Source: Nipponacmea schrenckii
Lineage: Eukaryota > Mollusca > Gastropoda > Lottiidae
Assembly: GCA_030562195.1 (NCBI GenBank)
Contig: JAUJPP010000005.1
Coordinates: forward strand, 12,272,826-12,336,825
Length of the DNA stretch: 64,000 nucleotides
Direction of reading: 5' to 3'
The notes below the pieces were generated by a model. That model searched no databases. It was not told where the DNA came from and was given only the letters and a program-made list of their open reading frames with translations. Within the stretch, counting starts at the first letter, position 1, and every line of letters begins with the position of its first letter. A program made the translations under genes and the position numbers. Shown in pieces: positions 60,455-64,000 of the stretch.

Positions 60455-60745
60455 TGGAATTAATTTCTTAATTTTATTTTTAAATGCAGATAGTATAATT
60501 GTGATGGTCCAGGAAGGCTTGTGTGCGATCCACGACCAAACCACTCTCCCATTCCTCTTCCGGATATATAACTCCCCCGACCCCCCTCCCCTTTCAAAAA
60601 TATTGAAGTAATTTCTTAATTTTATTTTTAAATGCAGATAGTATAATTGTGATGGTCCAGGAAGGCTTGTGTGCGATCCACGACCAAACCACTCTCCCAT
60701 TCCTCTTCCGGATATATAACTCCTCCCAGACCCCCCCTCCCTCCC
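60455..60745. repeat. Two-copy tandem duplication, unit about 147 bases
   Basis: 'taatttcttaattttatttt' through 'cctcttccggatatataact' appears twice, nearly identical, each followed by a C-rich run. It is preceded by 'gaccgacggaccgacgga' microsatellite near 60363. Confidence 0.9.
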
Positions 60746-61414
60746 CCAGATGTATGGCTTTTAATTTCGATGTATATTATATTTTAGATCAAAAGATCTG
60801 TATTTAAGCTGGTGTGATTTTTATGAGGTGAATATCATTCAAGTGTTATATTGGTCTCATTAAATACCCATAACCCCACTACCCCCGGGGTCTTAGTTTT
60901 AACTCTCGGCAACCTCATAATCAGTCAAGTGAACCAACTTCTAACATGGTGCAGGAATAGACAGGGGTAGACACGTGGGTTACTGCCCGCATGAAGTTTT
61001 ACATTCTTTCATCTTTGTAACTTTTATTTCAAAAATTTTTGGACAACAGAATCCCGTTTACTTACTGCTTACGGTAACTTCCAAACAGTACGAAACTTGG
61101 TCTCTAGTGCATATGACCCATGGCCTTGGCTAACATTTTCTTTTTTGTTGTGAAATCATAAAAATTACAAATATGGCTTAGTAAGGTCGATCACAAATCG
61201 CCTAATACCCGAATATGACTATGAATTTTTTAAGAGAATTATTTCTTTCATTGAATTGTATCCGTCGCCATTTTGTCTCGTTATGTTTATGAAATTAATT
61301 CAATGACGTCATTGATCGTTGATTAAAACCACGTTCACACGACATGTTACAATGAAAACATTCAATAGTGACCTCGAGGCCACGTTCAAATCGGACAATT
61401 GACTTCCGATCTGA

Positions 61415-61745
61415 ATGATATGGAGTTTTACGTCCAACTGTTCTTTACCATATGGGTTTGAAAAAGCTACTTTGATTCATTATATCCCACTGTTCCGTTT
61501 TAAGGAGCTTATGAAATGAAATTAAGTTTTATATCCTACGTACTGTTCTGTAACTTATTGGGCTAACAAAATGAAAAAGAGTTTTCTGCCCTACGCTTTG
61601 CATCATATTGGTTAACGAAATATAATAGTTTTCTGTCCTACTGAACCATATTGGGCTTATGCAATGGAAACTAGTTTTATGTCCTACTATTATGTATCTT
61701 ATTGAACTTATATAATGAAAATTTTTACATTTCATTGTTTTCGAA
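61415..61745. repeat. Minisatellite, 'TCCAATAAGATACAGAACAG' family (reverse orientation)
   Basis: About six diverged units ('gaaatgaaattaagttttat', 'cctacgtactgttctgtaac', 'ttattgggctaac'). Confidence 0.8.
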
Positions 61746-61779
61746 TCGTCTTGTTAGCTCGATACGTTCCTGAGACTAC

Positions 61780-62330
61780 GATCAATACCTGCGTTCATAG
61801 ATCGCCAACACTCCTAACAAATCCATTTTGATCTTTGAAGACTTCGATCCTATGCCAAGAAAATAACTGAGTTCACTACCCATGCTTTCGAGAGTAGACC
61901 TCCAACACTCCTAACAAACCCATTAAGATCTTTGAAGACTTCAATCCTATGCCAAGAACAGTAACTGAGTTCACTACCCTTGCTTTCGAGAGTAGATCTC
62001 CAATCTCCCTGACAAACCCAGTCTGATTTTTGAAGACTTCGATCCTATGCCACGAAAAATAACCGAGATTACTACGCATGCTTTCGAGAGTAGATCTCCA
62101 ACACCCCTGACAAACCCAGTTAAGATCTTGTAAGATTCGATCCCTATAGAAACTGTTAGAAACCGACCATGCTTTCGAGTGTAGATCTCCAACCTCCCTG
62201 ACAAACCCAGTCTGATCTTTGAGTCTTGATAAAGGATTACTCCCTGCTTGAGAAGTTAATTTAAACCACGACCATTGTTCGCGAGTAGATTCCAAAATCC
62301 AGTCTGATCTTTGAGTCTTGATAAAGGGTG
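61780..62330. repeat. Minisatellite, unit about 93 bases
   Basis: Five to six units around 'ctgacaaacccagtctgatc', 'tttgaagacttcgatcctat' and 'catgctttcgagagtagatc'. Minus-strand open frames are from the repeat. Confidence 0.9.
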
Positions 62331-62514
62331 TGTATTTTAGAATGAACAGTCACTAACCTATGTCGAGAATTGTTTACCGATGGATTATGTAAATAAAGTA
62401 AATTGTAAACACCCTATTGTTGCCGACAATTTAAAATGGCATCGCTAGAATTAACCTAGATTAGCCTGTTCTGTTCTGTTTGTTTACTTTCTGGAAGTTT
62501 TAAATTGTTATTAT

Positions 62515-62885
62515 GTTATGGTTTGTGTAATTCTTTATTCTTGAGATGACCAAAATATCACAGGCCAATACTTTTACTAGAGAAGTTATTACTGAAACAC
62601 TTGCGTTCTATGTAGACCTCTGTAGAGTCCACATAGATAATTGTGTGGTTATGTAACTCTGTATTTTTGAGTTTACCAAAATACCATAAGTTTTTGCGAA
62701 ACTTTCCAAGAAAAGAATTATTGGTCAAAGAGCATGTGAAAATTGTCCTAGAGAAGATATTTCTGAAACACTTGGATGACAATAAACTACAGACTGTGAA
62801 CGCTGAAGATCCTTCGACAGAAAGAAATCGAAAAACGATTAGGCTAATGCAGCTGTCCAAGTTAAACTTGCCTCATAGCATCTCA
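62515..62885. repeat. Diverged tandem duplication containing a short open frame
   Basis: 'gtgtaattctttattcttga' ... 'ctagagaagttattactgaaa' recurs as 'atgtaactctgtatttttga' ... 'ctagagaagatatttctgaaa'. The plus frame 62643-62888 (81 codons) spans the second copy. It has no family match and no splice partners that I can see, so it is not called a gene. Confidence 0.5.
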
Positions 62886-62889
62886 TAGC

Positions 62890-64000
62890 ACGACGTTACC
62901 CGCCTTCATTAGCCCATTAGAAACAAAGGAATAGGACGTAAAACTCATCCACTATTTTGTTTTTCATTTCCCTGCAGAGTCAGTAATTTTTTCCTTTCAA
63001 ATGGACCAAAATAGAACAATATGTGTGATCAAGTTCAAGTGGGACAGAACATGCTGACTCTGATTTTATGATCTTATGATCTTAAGTAATTGACATAAAC
63101 CTTTGAAAATTGACAACTTTTGTCATTACATTTACTAGCGAAATTGAACATACAACGCATTTCTTTCATCTGGCCAGACCCTTAGCTGCAGAGGGGAAGG
63201 ATGAGGCAATGTCCCCGAAAAAAAGAAAAAATGCACCCCCCCCCCTTTCGAACTTTTTCTGATAACCGACCAATTTCATTACTTGAACTAGAACCATACG
63301 TCAATGTCCCTTTGGATGTATTACTTTCCCCTCCGAACAATCAAGTCTCACTACGGGCGTGTATCGAACAGATCTAGTGATTGGTTGAATATAGACTCTA
63401 GAGTAAAGATACATAACAATTTTGTTAGATCATAGATGGCAAATGAAGTCACTCATATTATTATTTAGATAAGTTAGAAAAACTTACCACAACTCCGTTC
63501 GAAATCATTATAAATAATACACTTCAAGTCAAAATCCCTTAATTCTTAATTTTCTCTGTTAAAAATACACTTTCTTGTAAATACACTATCTTCATTCTTA
63601 ATTTACTCAGTAAAAAGTACAGTAAACTTTAAGTCGATATCTCTCAATTCTTAAATTTCTCTGTAAAACACAGTCAAAATTCATTGAAAACCAATCATAA
63701 ATCTGCCCTGGGTAACTTGGTAATTGTAGGTAACATTTTGACAAATTTCTGACACAAAACTGAGGCCAGACACCAGACAAAGAGAAACTAAAACAGTAAT
63801 GAGAAAAGGGAGGGTTAACACGGAGATTTCAATACGTTATTTATGTTCCACTAGTTTTAAACGGGTTTATCTTAGACTTAACATCTTCTCGATATGTTTC
63901 TAATCGTTTTAAAACCCATTTTAAAAACACTATACAGAGACCGATTATTTTTAGGTTAGTCTGAAATTTATTTACTCTCGTTAGCCTCTGATAAATTTAC
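62890..64000. other. No feature recognised
   Basis: AT-rich, with a C-run near 63240 and diverged 'ttctctgtaaaa'-type short repeats at 63535-63670. Confidence 0.5.

Noticed and set aside
62643..62888. 81-codon plus frame as a small gene
   Set aside because: It lies over the second unit of a tandem duplication, has no signal peptide or family motif, and the equivalent frame in the first unit is broken.
1..64000. CRISPR arrays or bacterial-style operons
   Set aside because: The tandem repeats have no unique spacers of uniform length, and all supported genes are intron-containing animal genes.

Overview
This is animal nuclear DNA: AT-rich, intron-dense, full of minisatellites and old transposons, with GT-AG splicing and no operons. 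A receptor tyrosine phosphatase with MEGF-type EGF repeats, the abundance of tandem repeats in introns and a tRNA-derived SINE suggest a mollusc (perhaps a gastropod). That placement is inference; no species can be named. All gene models were built by hand from splice signals, reading phase and family similarity.

Layout. (1) 224-8772, minus strand: a receptor-type protein tyrosine phosphatase, cut by the left edge after the active-site exon. (2) 8773-10974: a shared upstream region between two head-to-head genes, with a cluster of CAGCTG motifs. (3) 10975-19775, plus: a complete 19-exon urocanate hydratase gene (histidine breakdown). (4) 20.4-33.2 kb, plus: a tandem cluster of four small three-exon genes for secreted peptide precursors (here A, D, B, C in map order), with a more diverged candidate (E) at 43.6-45.6 kb. 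(5) 33.3-37.5 kb: transposon graveyard with a PIF/Harbinger transposase remnant. (6) 37587-41630 plus and 47123-52884 minus: two paralogous five-exon genes for an unrecognised type I membrane protein, tail to tail around candidate E. (7) 52.9-64 kb: no convincing gene; minisatellites, short duplications and low complexity.

The most interesting part is the peptide cluster. In genes A-D exon 1 is exactly 17 nt, encodes MxxLK-type residues and ends in phase 2. Exon 2 supplies the hydrophobic signal core plus an acidic propeptide. Exon 3 supplies a basic, aromatic, often cysteine-containing C-terminus. The signal region is conserved and the C-terminus is strongly diverged, the usual pattern of rapidly evolving secreted peptides (defence, venom, pheromone or neuropeptide); which of these applies cannot be read from the sequence. 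Intron 1 holds a minisatellite whose unit resembles the intron 1/exon 2 splice junction itself. In gene B a TTAA-flanked MITE sits inside the cysteine exon, and A and B share an in-frame intronic stop followed by AATAAA that would give a short isoform.

Several minisatellite families recur at distant places in both orientations, and blocks of the peptide cluster are found as relics elsewhere in the window, so the region has been shaped by repeated segmental duplication.
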